NCBI GenBank assembly: GCA_017795085.1
Contig: CP051246.1
Span: 2,668,514 to 2,732,513 of the forward strand
DNA: 64,000 bases
Direction: 5' to 3'
From: Salegentibacter sp.
GTDB lineage: Bacteria > Bacteroidota > Bacteroidia > Flavobacteriales > Flavobacteriaceae
Shown here: positions 24,923 to 32,234 of the stretch, in pieces
Position numbering within the stretch: the stretch's first letter is position 1
How the letters are laid out: each line of letters starts with the position of its first letter
Notes under the pieces: model-generated
What the model was told of the DNA's origin: nothing
The model's input: the letters and a program-made list of their open reading frames with translations, nothing else
Database searches by the model: none
Program-made: the position numbers and the translations under genes

Positions 24923-25768
24923 ATGAAGGTTTATAAGGAAATATTACAGAAACTCAACTATGAACTCGATGTATTGGAAACGGAGACCGAAGATGTACTG
25001 GAAAAAGCTGAAAAAGGGTTAAAACTGGCCCGAAAGACGCTAAGAAATATGAGAACCCGGGTGTTGACCAAAGGATTCAAATCCACAGAGGAGGAAATTA
25101 CCTTTTTTAAGAAAATTAAACCCCGGTTGTGCAGCAAGCTGATTTACTATGCCAAGCTCTTCAACATCCAGAGCAAACGCCCAAGGGGAAGCAAAAAATC
25201 ACAAATCAAATACTTAAACAATCATATTCATAAGCTTCAGGATTACTTTAACGACAACCTGGAATTTTTTCACTACTACCGCAGGAATGCCACCGCGTTG
25301 GACCAACAATATTTTTTAAGGGAAAAAGTAGATATCCGCTTGCGGATAGAAACCTATTATTGCCTTACCGATGAACAGTTTTCAACCTGTCACGACAGTA
25401 CTGTAGCTACTATCATGGCCTATGATACGCTGATCGCCTATCTCAAAAAAGAAATAGGAAAAATTGAAAATAATACTACTTCGGACTATATATTTCCGAA
25501 TAATAGTAAACGGACAAGGCTCTTCTGGACAGCCAACAAAACAGATTTAGTAGAGCTTATCTATGCTCTCCATAGTAGTGGAGCCATCAATAGTGGTACT
25601 GCTGATATTAAGGAAATGGCCGCAGTTTCCGAGCAAATATTCAATATAGATTTAGGAGATTATTACCATACCTTTTTAGAGATCCGTTCCCGGAAAATCC
25701 ACCGGACAAAATTTATTGATAACCTGCATAAATCCTTACTACAAAAAATGAAAGATTTGGATGAATAA
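24923..25768 (+). CDS. rteC: RteC-like excision/transfer regulator
   Basis: The 281-aa, basic, coiled protein resembles RteC: long N-terminal helices (LQKLNYELDVLETETEDVLEKAEKGLKLARKTL), EITFFKKIKPRLCSKLIYYAKLFNIQSKRP, YLNNHIHKLQDYFNDNLEFFHYYRR and the C-terminal NKTDLVELIYALHSSGAINSGTADIKEMA with IFNIDLGDYYHTFLEIRSRK, which forms a winged helix in the known family. In CTnDOT, RteC activates excision genes downstream of the RteAB two-component system. No RteAB genes are seen here. The excisionase-like gene 270 bp downstream fits the same regulon. Confidence 0.85.
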   Translation: MKVYKEILQKLNYELDVLETETEDVLEKAEKGLKLARKTLRNMRTRVLTKGFKSTEEEITFFKKIKPRLCSKLIYYAKLFNIQSKRPRGSKKSQIKYLNNHIHKLQDYFNDNLEFFHYYRRNATALDQQYFLREKVDIRLRIETYYCLTDEQFSTCHDSTVATIMAYDTLIAYLKKEIGKIENNTTSDYIFPNNSKRTRLFWTANKTDLVELIYALHSSGAINSGTADIKEMAAVSEQIFNIDLGDYYHTFLEIRSRKIHRTKFIDNLHKSLLQKMKDLDE

Positions 25769-26042
25769 AAACACCCAGGTTATACCCAAGTTCGGGTTTG
25801 AAAAAGATAAAAGCGTACCATACGATTTGGATGATTTTGTCATCCTTTTCATTAAATTATTTATCAAAACAAATCAATACAACACATTGAAAATGAAACA
25901 AAAAAACACCCAACTTGAGTAAATCTTGTGAAAAATATCCGGCAGATCCCTTCAGATTTGCATAACAAAAGTCAAATCAGAAGAGATACCATCAAATTAG
26001 CTGAGCCTATGACGGTGGCCTCTTACATAAAAACATTTTGTT
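25769..26042. other. Intergenic region between rteC and the excisionase-like gene
   Basis: An AT-rich, 274-bp non-coding stretch. It should carry the promoter of the 26,043 gene and would be the expected site of RteC action. TACATAAAAACATTTTG ends a few bases before the ATG at 26,043. No clear repeat or terminator was found. Confidence 0.35.
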
Positions 26043-26324
26043 ATGCCAACTTCAATTATTACCACCGATGATCTAAGAGAATTTAAACTCGAACTGCTGG
26101 ATGACATTAAAAAATTGCTTGCCCAGCAACAATCAGGAACAATTAAAAAATACCTGAAATCTTCTGAAGTTATGGACCTCCTAAAAGTAAGTCCGGGAAC
26201 ACTCCAGAATTTAAGAATAAACGGTACCCTACCCTACACCAAAATAGGAGGACTTATTTATTATGAGATGGATGAAATCCAGAAGGTCATGGAAGAGAAT
26301 CGCGTACATCATTTAGAATATTAA
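26043..26324 (+). CDS. Excisionase-like helix-turn-helix protein
   Basis: The 93-aa protein has a coiled N-terminus (LREFKLELLDDIKKLLAQQQ) and a MerR-like/HTH_17 domain: KKYLKSSEVMDLLKVSPGTLQNLRINGTLPYTKIGGLIYYEMDEIQKVME. Proteins of this type serve as recombination directionality factors or regulators in Bacteroidota ICEs and plasmids. It is the first gene of a three-gene run with the DnaD-like and DnaC-like genes (3-bp gap, then 17-bp overlap). Confidence 0.8.
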   Translation: MPTSIITTDDLREFKLELLDDIKKLLAQQQSGTIKKYLKSSEVMDLLKVSPGTLQNLRINGTLPYTKIGGLIYYEMDEIQKVMEENRVHHLEY

Positions 26325-26327
26325 GCG

Positions 26328-27047
26328 ATGAATTATATAAAGCTTTTAAACGCCGCTTTTGAAAAATTCTTTTTTGACGATCGTCTAAATCCAACGCATA
26401 TCAGCTTGTATATGGCCTTATTCCAGGAATGGAATAGCAGCAGGTTTGCGCCGGATTTTTTCGTGAACCGCAGGGATTTAATGAATGCTTCAAAGATAGG
26501 TTCCAAATCCACCTATCACAGATGTATAACCGACTTGAATGCCTGGAGTTATCTGGAATACTTTCCTTCCAATAACCCCTACAAAGGCAGTAAAATCAAG
26601 ATGTCCATTATGGGGACAAGTGATGAACCTGAAGAAGACCATTACGATCCCAAATTAGAACAACTTGCAGAATGCTACCATCCCACAGGGAAACAAGTTG
26701 CTGACCAGAAGCGTCCCGTAAATGGACAAGCTTTGGTATCTACTACAAACAATAACAAACCAATGAAACGTACTAAACAACCAAACAGCTTGAAGATGGT
26801 ATTGGATTTTTTTAATCATAAAAATTTTAATCCGGAATATGGAAAAGAATTCTTCGAATACTATGAAGAGCGCCAATGGAAGACAAGCGACGGTTCTGAT
26901 GTGAGGGATTGGCGGGCTCTGGCTAAATATTGGGTTGAACAGAAATGGCTTATAAAACAAAAAAGGAAATTAAATAAAAAGCAAGTATCCCATTTCCGGG
27001 ACAACCTGCGAACCACTAAAAATAAAGATTATGGACAACCCCTCTAA
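26328..27047 (+). CDS. DnaD-like replication protein, putative helicase loader partner
   Basis: The 239-aa protein has an N-terminal winged-helix-like region (ISLYMALFQEWNSSRFAPDFFVNRRDLMNASKIGSKSTYHRCITDLNAWSYLEYF) as in replication organisers, a Lys/Gln-rich linker, and a C-terminal segment (MVLDFFNHKN, KEFFEYYEERQWKTSDGSDVRDWRALAKYWV) that resembles the DnaD C-terminal motif. It overlaps the DnaC-like ATPase gene by 17 bases. Together they may load a host replicative helicase on the circular form of the element. The DnaD comparison rests on motif resemblance only. Confidence 0.6.
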   Translation: MNYIKLLNAAFEKFFFDDRLNPTHISLYMALFQEWNSSRFAPDFFVNRRDLMNASKIGSKSTYHRCITDLNAWSYLEYFPSNNPYKGSKIKMSIMGTSDEPEEDHYDPKLEQLAECYHPTGKQVADQKRPVNGQALVSTTNNNKPMKRTKQPNSLKMVLDFFNHKNFNPEYGKEFFEYYEERQWKTSDGSDVRDWRALAKYWVEQKWLIKQKRKLNKKQVSHFRDNLRTTKNKDYGQPL

Positions 27048-27693
27048 AATCACCGAAGGTGGTGTAGTATATTCCTTAGGTAGGTTTGACGGGAAATGTG
27101 TACACTATGACTTTCAAAAAATCCTGTTATACCTTGATGCCAAAGGGAAATTGCTCTTCGGAAAGAAATTCAAAATCTATAAAAAAGACAAAGAAATATT
27201 ATTAAAATTGTGTTCTTATTTTATCAGGGATAAAGCAACCTGTGATCAATATGGGATAGATATCGATAAAGGAATTATACTATCAGGACCTGTTGGTTGT
27301 GGCAAAACTTCCTTGATGAAATTATTACGGCACCTGGTTCCCACACAACGCCCTTATGAAATGATTCCTTGCCGGAATGTCACCTTTAGCTTTAATCATT
27401 TGGGATATAAAACTATAGAAGAATATGGAAGTTCCAGGTTCTTCTGTTTTGATGATTTGGGCGTTGAACCGCCTGGCAGGTTTTACGGGAAAGATTTAAA
27501 CGTTATGGGAGAAGTTCTTTTATCTCGTTATGATTTGTACTTGCAAACCAACCATAAAATCAAGACTCACGCCACCACCAACTTAAACGCCGAAGAACTG
27601 GAAGAGCACTATGGAAACCGTGTTCGTAGCCGGATGCGGGAATTGTTTAATTTAATTGCTTTTGATGAAAAGGCGGAAGATAAGAGGGTTTAA
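27031..27693 (+). CDS. DnaC/IstB-like AAA+ ATPase
   Basis: The 220-aa protein has Walker A GPVGCGKTSLMKLL (about residues 91-104), Walker B SRFFCFDDLGVEP, sensor-1-like KTHATTNLNAEEL, and the Arg-rich YGNRVRSRMRELFNLIAFD with an arginine finger position, as in DnaC-type helicase loaders. It is coupled to the DnaD-like gene. Both would serve replication of the excised element. Confidence 0.75.
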   Translation: MDNPSKITEGGVVYSLGRFDGKCVHYDFQKILLYLDAKGKLLFGKKFKIYKKDKEILLKLCSYFIRDKATCDQYGIDIDKGIILSGPVGCGKTSLMKLLRHLVPTQRPYEMIPCRNVTFSFNHLGYKTIEEYGSSRFFCFDDLGVEPPGRFYGKDLNVMGEVLLSRYDLYLQTNHKIKTHATTNLNAEELEEHYGNRVRSRMRELFNLIAFDEKAEDKRV

Positions 27694-28198
27694 CAATGGC
27701 TTTATTATTGACAATGCCAAAACATTAGAAGACATTTGGATTAACAATGAATCAAATCCTGAAGAAGTAATTAACCTGATTTTAAAAAGACAGCACTAAC
27801 TGCTAGGCTGGTTTACAAGGCTTTTGACTTAGGGTTTAGGACGAGTTTTAATTGATGGTTACCAAAGATAATAAGTAATCAATGTACAATTTATATGGAA
27901 AAGCATCTTCATTTTGCTGGTCCCAGGGAATTGAATCACCACACAGATTTACAGACCCATAAAGAAAGAATTTGGTCTCTTTCCTCCATCAAATAGTTGT
28001 CAAAGTCAGCACTTCCAAATCCTTTAAGCCCTAATCGAATTGAGTAAAATTCTCGAGTAACATTTTTGTTACATATTGGTAATTTCGGATTGACATTTAT
28101 GAGTATATAAATTTCATGATTGTTTTAAATCCAATATTTTATTTTCAATTATATTGTCTGATTTCCAGAAATCTATTTGTTATCATTTAATCAGAGTA
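27694..28198. other. Non-coding stretch after the DnaC-like gene
   Basis: No gene is supported. A start-less 35-codon frame (27,692-27,799: GFIIDNAKTLEDIWINNES, ending NLILKRQH) follows the ATPase stop and may be the tail of a deleted gene. The rest (27,800-28,198) is AT-rich without obvious repeats. Confidence 0.4.
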
Positions 28199-28597
28199 TT
28201 ATTGTTTCGCAGCCCAAATTTCAATCTCGATTTTTATTTCGGGTAATCCTAATGCTTTTACGTATCCAATAGTCATTGAGGGGTATGTTTCTCCGAACAA
28301 AATTTCCCATTTAGCATATAAAAAATCCCAATCAATTTCTTCCACAGCCCAGATGTTGACTTTAATGATGTTATCAGAAGTCAAGTTTTGGCTATCTAAA
28401 ATCTGTTCGATGTTTTTAAACGTGTTTTTTACTTGTTCATTAAAATCTTTGGGAATATTTCCTTGATTATCAACTCCTATTTGTCCCGAAAAAGTATATA
28501 AATCTGAGTTTTTGGGAATTATCGTTACATGTGAATATTTTCCAACCGGGGTAGGAATATGCTTCGGATTTTGTCGAACTATTTGTTTTGTGTTCAT
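28199..28597 (-). CDS. RidA-family protein (enamine/imine deaminase-like)
   Basis: The 132-aa Rid domain runs the whole length: HVTIIPKNSDLYTFSGQIGVDNQGNIPKDFNEQVKNTFKNIEQIL, NIIKVNIWAVEEIDWDF and SMTIGYVKALGLPEIKIEIEIWAAKQ. The usual catalytic Arg in a RxxxQV/PxRxxV context is not evident, so this is a Rid-like rather than proven RidA enzyme. It is cytosolic. It is the second Rid-domain protein in the window; the exported one at 8,767 is only distantly similar. It lies alone on the minus strand before the beta-barrel gene. Confidence 0.85.
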   Translation of the reverse strand: MNTKQIVRQNPKHIPTPVGKYSHVTIIPKNSDLYTFSGQIGVDNQGNIPKDFNEQVKNTFKNIEQILDSQNLTSDNIIKVNIWAVEEIDWDFLYAKWEILFGETYPSMTIGYVKALGLPEIKIEIEIWAAKQ

Positions 28598-28742
28598 ATT
28601 GTAATTTATATTAATTTAAAATTGTAGCTAAAAATTTATTCTTGCATTTCTTCTTGTTTGCCAACGGAAGTGTAGCCTTCCCTTAGTTTTTAAAACTTCT
28701 ATTATAGGATGAATTGTTTTTGAGGTACCCATAACAATAAGA

Positions 28743-30041
28743 TTAGTGTTTTTTCTTTTTTCTAAGCCTTTGTGGATAAAAAACAACTTGAATTAAATTA
28801 TATTCCAATTGACTAAAATTAAACTTTCCTCCATTCACTTCAAATTCAGAAAATGGATACCATCTTAGGTTGGTTCTTAAAATAAGAGCCTCATTCGTTT
28901 TCCCAGGCACAATATCCCAACCAAATGTGAGACCTGGCTCAAAACCAGAAAAGTTTAATGTATTTTTTGAACCGTAAACATTTTCAGTATATTCAATATG
29001 GTCATAAGCTCCATTTATACCAATATAGGGGGCAAAACCAGTATAATCAACCAAGTATTTATTTATTTCTAATGCAAGTGATTTTTTCTTGATCTTTTGA
29101 GAAACCTCATAGCCACTTGTTTCAAATTCTGGATTTCTAAAGGACAATGCCGCAAACATATTTGCTTTATTAAACTGATAACCAATAGCTATATCAAAGT
29201 AGGATTTTGAAGATAGTTTTTCTTTTAGGAAAGAGAATTCATTTTGATTGTAAGCTGAACTATTTAATGAAAAAGATGAGGAAGGACCTGCTGCTACGAA
29301 GACATCTCCAAACTTCTTTGCTCCATAAGATAGTTTTGAGCTTGTTGGGAAACTATTCCACTCATCATTTATGTCTGAATTATTAGTTTTGGTATTATCA
29401 AAAGCGTAAAATATCCCCAATTGAATTGAGTAAGGTGGTATTTCGATAGTGGATTTTTGAGTAGTATTAATAGGATACAACCATTGATTGTCCTGAATGT
29501 AATTTGCGCTAAGCCGAATTCCCAAATTTTTAGTATTATAGGTAGTATTGTAGGTAACACCGACTTCATAATTGAGCATAAAATCTTTAGAAAGAATAGG
29601 CTGATTCTCTTTAGGTTTAATTATTTGTTTGAATTTCATTCTTCCCCAACCCAACCCTATATATGGTCTGATTTTATTCTCCTTTACAGCCCAAGGGTAT
29701 AACCTGCCACCTGTAATGACCGAATATGATAAATCAAAATCTGTCTCTTTATTTTCTTCAAGCGATAGTCGAGACAAAGGAATGTTGACATAAAATTCTG
29801 CATGCCCCCAAAAATGAAACCCACCCCAAGTAAGATATGGGGCTATAGAAGAAGAATTATTGAATGAAGTCTTAACTCCATTGACATAATCTTTACCTAT
29901 AAATGAAGGTATATAACTACCTCCAACCTCAAAGAACATTTTTGCAAAATCTAATCTTTGCTTTTTGGAAGTTTGATCTTGGGCTTGGCTAGTTATGAAA
30001 ATAAAACTATATAATATACTAAACATTATTCTGTACTTCAT
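28743..30041 (-). CDS. Outer-membrane beta-barrel-like protein, unknown
   Basis: The 432-aa protein has a Sec signal (MKYRIMFSILYSFIFITSQAQ) and then alternating amphipathic strands rich in aromatic residues and glycine (IAPYLTWGGFHFWGHAEFYVNIP, IRPYIGLGWGRMKF, IGINGAYDHIEY, LRTNLRWYPFSEFEVNGGKF). This is the look of an outer-membrane barrel of perhaps 14-18 strands. It ends QVVFYPQRLRKKKKH, so a basic tail follows the last strand. No specific family is recognised. It lies between the RidA-like gene and a LuxR-type membrane regulator that may control it. Confidence 0.6.
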   Translation of the reverse strand: MKYRIMFSILYSFIFITSQAQDQTSKKQRLDFAKMFFEVGGSYIPSFIGKDYVNGVKTSFNNSSSIAPYLTWGGFHFWGHAEFYVNIPLSRLSLEENKETDFDLSYSVITGGRLYPWAVKENKIRPYIGLGWGRMKFKQIIKPKENQPILSKDFMLNYEVGVTYNTTYNTKNLGIRLSANYIQDNQWLYPINTTQKSTIEIPPYSIQLGIFYAFDNTKTNNSDINDEWNSFPTSSKLSYGAKKFGDVFVAAGPSSSFSLNSSAYNQNEFSFLKEKLSSKSYFDIAIGYQFNKANMFAALSFRNPEFETSGYEVSQKIKKKSLALEINKYLVDYTGFAPYIGINGAYDHIEYTENVYGSKNTLNFSGFEPGLTFGWDIVPGKTNEALILRTNLRWYPFSEFEVNGGKFNFSQLEYNLIQVVFYPQRLRKKKKH

Positions 30042-30159
30042 ACTTCCTCTTTTATTTTTGGAAGCAAAAGTACTTGGTTTATGTACTGGTGTACAATCGG
30101 GTAATAGGTTGATTTATGTAAAAAAAACCAATATCATACAAAAGTATGAGGATTGACAA

Positions 30160-31023
30160 TCAATTCATTATAAGTTTACCGAGTTCATTACGGCTTTTTA
30201 CACTACACTTTTTATAGATATTGCTTGTATGTGTTTTTACAGTAGATAATGAAATATGAAGTTTGTGTGCAATGTCTTGATAGGTTAAACCTTCCAACAG
30301 CAGTTCTGCAATTTCTTGTTCCCGCTGGGTTATTCCGTAATTTTTGAATTGTTGTTCTTGTGGTTTTTGGTTTAGTTTTATCAATGATAATCGAACTAAA
30401 TCAGTATGGATATTTCTAATTGCCAGAGCTAAAAAAGCGATATAAAGTAAAAATCCCAAACGAATTTCTAACACGTAATGGGATATGAGAAAGGCAGGGA
30501 CTATAATTAAAAAAATCAATGCAAAACCCTTGATTGATTTGTGAAGGTGCTGAAACTGACGAGCTGGTTTGGTACGTCTTGCAATAAACATAGAAAATGA
30601 GACAGTTAACCCTAGATAACTAACAATAGCGTATTGAATATATAGAACACCCTCATTATTTGCAAAAAATTTAGCTATGATTAATACTAAAGTTAAAACT
30701 ATTCCAATACTGACTACTATCTTTTTATAGACTGGAGATATTGTTTGATTTGGTTGACTTAACGTTTCGATAAATGTAGAAGCTCCAACAAGAATCATAC
30801 ATAATAAAGTAGAAATAGTTGTTGTGTTTTCATGTGGAAATAGAGGTGATACACTTATTGAGATCAATAATAAGATAAATGAAATAGTAAGTGCAATAGC
30901 TTCAATATTTTCCATGTTTTTTTTATAACAAATCCATTGTAAAAACAAGGAAATTGAGAGAGATGTGTAAGTTAATGTAAGTAATATGTATTCAAAGGCT
31001 ATCATTCTGATTCTTTTTTCCAA
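30160..31023 (-). CDS. Membrane-bound LuxR-type transcriptional regulator
   Basis: The 287-aa protein has about six or seven transmembrane helices in residues 10-200 (YILLTLTYTSLSISLFLQWICY, ISFILLLISISVSPLF, STLLCMILVGASTFIETL, IVVSIGIVLTLVLIIAKFF, FALIFLIIVPAFLISHYV) and a C-terminal LuxR HTH (GITQREQEIAELLLEGLTYQDIAHKLHISLSTVKTHTSNIYKKCSVKSRNEL). It would sense a membrane or small-molecule signal and bind DNA directly. It is transcribed in the same direction as, and upstream of, the beta-barrel gene. Confidence 0.85.
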   Translation of the reverse strand: MEKRIRMIAFEYILLTLTYTSLSISLFLQWICYKKNMENIEAIALTISFILLLISISVSPLFPHENTTTISTLLCMILVGASTFIETLSQPNQTISPVYKKIVVSIGIVLTLVLIIAKFFANNEGVLYIQYAIVSYLGLTVSFSMFIARRTKPARQFQHLHKSIKGFALIFLIIVPAFLISHYVLEIRLGFLLYIAFLALAIRNIHTDLVRLSLIKLNQKPQEQQFKNYGITQREQEIAELLLEGLTYQDIAHKLHISLSTVKTHTSNIYKKCSVKSRNELGKLIMN

Positions 31024-31064
31024 ATATATTTATAAAATTACAACTTGTTATATACATGCATTAT

Positions 31065-31425
31065 TCAACCCCCTCTTACAGAAGGATTATGATGATGATT
31101 GCAATGCAACGAATTAAACAAATTCGCATTCAGTGCTTTGGTCAGCTTTGTTCTACCAGATAAGGAAATAAGTGTGTCACCATAACGGGTTAAGTAAATA
31201 TCCAATGGTGTTCTTGACTTTTTTTTAAGCCTTAAAATTTCCAAGGAAACATCCAATACCACATCTTTTTTCTTTAATACCATTTATTCCGATGGCGCCG
31301 GAATCTTTTCCACCGTGACCTATATCAATAACAATTCGTTTTCTTGTTGGCGATTCCCGTCCAAAAATAATACACATTTTCAGGGGCAAAATCACAAAAC
31401 TGACGTTTTTGAGTCCTTTTTTCAT
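31065..31425 (-). pseudogene. N-acetylmuramoyl-L-alanine amidase, frameshifted and truncated
   Basis: Two overlapping frames form one amidase_3 N-terminus: RKRIVIDIGHGGKDSGAIGINGIKEK in the first, then VVLDVSLEILRLKKKSRTPLDIYLTRYGDTLISLSGRTKLTKALNANLF and SLHCNHHHNPSVRG in the second. The break is one extra A in an A-run near 31,265-31,271 (KEKDVV becomes KEKRCG). The gene also stops early (GG-stop at 31,065), losing the end of the catalytic domain. Amidases often accompany conjugation genes in Bacteroidota ICEs, where they open the peptidoglycan for the transfer channel; this copy is dead. Confidence 0.8.
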
Positions 31426-31615
31426 TTTCACTTTTCGAGTTATCAACAACCTGTCTTCCAAATTTCATAGAATTTGATATTAAATAACAGTATCGAAATT
31501 CAAATTAAACCAAACAATATTTTATTCACAATTATCTTATTTTCAGTTATTTAAATACAAATATATGTACTTTTCCCATAACGAAATCGAGTCAAAAATT
31601 TTAAAATTCTTCGTT

Positions 31616-31903
31616 ATGAAAAAGTACATTCTATTGGCAACTTTTTTATCGTTGCTCTCCACAAACGCTTTTGCGCAAATCGGCGGGATCGAGGATTCCG
31701 TGGCCGATATTTCCGATACTATAAGGAATATATTTCCAATTATCCTCGGGGTTATCTTTTTGGTCGGCTTCCTTTTTAATGCCGGGCATTTTTTTGGGGA
31801 AAATTCCGATCTCAAAAAAGGGATTACCCGGGTCCTGGTCTTTGTCCTTATCGCAGGTGCTGTGGTAGGCATCTTCACCTATTTAATCTCCATAGTAGTC
31901 TAG
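31616..31903 (+). CDS. traE: TraE-like (VirB2-type) pilin/membrane protein
   Basis: The start is set at MKKYILLATFLSLLSTNAFAQ (31,616), a Sec signal; the longer frame from 31,565 has a non-signal extension. The mature 75 residues have two transmembrane helices (IFPIILGVIFLVGFLFNAGHFF and GITRVLVFVLIAGAVVGIFTYLISIVV), the size and layout of the DUF4134/TraE proteins that open Bacteroidota tra operons and are compared with VirB2 pilins. TraF-like DUF4133 follows directly. Confidence 0.7.
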   Translation: MKKYILLATFLSLLSTNAFAQIGGIEDSVADISDTIRNIFPIILGVIFLVGFLFNAGHFFGENSDLKKGITRVLVFVLIAGAVVGIFTYLISIVV

Positions 31904-31949
31904 GCCTGTCGGTCGCTAAGCGACATTTGGAAATCATAAATGGAATTTT

Positions 31950-32234
31950 ATGAAAAAATATATTCCTTATAAGAACATTCGAAAAGGTGCCGTCATCTTC
32001 GGGCTTCCCCTTCCCCTATTCGCCCTGATGATGCTATCGGTTATCGCATCCCTGCTGGTCATTATTTTCTCCTTCAGCCTGGGGGTAATAATAAGTGCCC
32101 TGCTTCTTAATGTAGCATTATATATCGGACTCCACCGAATCAGCAGGCTCCTGGAATTTCTACAAATGAGTTCCGGCTTTCCAAAAATTATAAGTAACAA
32201 AAGAAATTCAGGTATCGATTATGAAAAAGATTAA
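31950..32234 (+). CDS. traF: TraF-like (DUF4133, VirB3-type) membrane protein
   Basis: The 94-aa protein carries the DUF4133 signature: KKYIPYKNIRKGAVIFGLPLPLFALMMLSVIASLL at the N-terminus and two adjacent transmembrane helices. It corresponds to VirB3 of type IV secretion. The reading frame overlaps traG by 14 bases, so the two are translated together. Confidence 0.8.
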   Translation: MKKYIPYKNIRKGAVIFGLPLPLFALMMLSVIASLLVIIFSFSLGVIISALLLNVALYIGLHRISRLLEFLQMSSGFPKIISNKRNSGIDYEKD

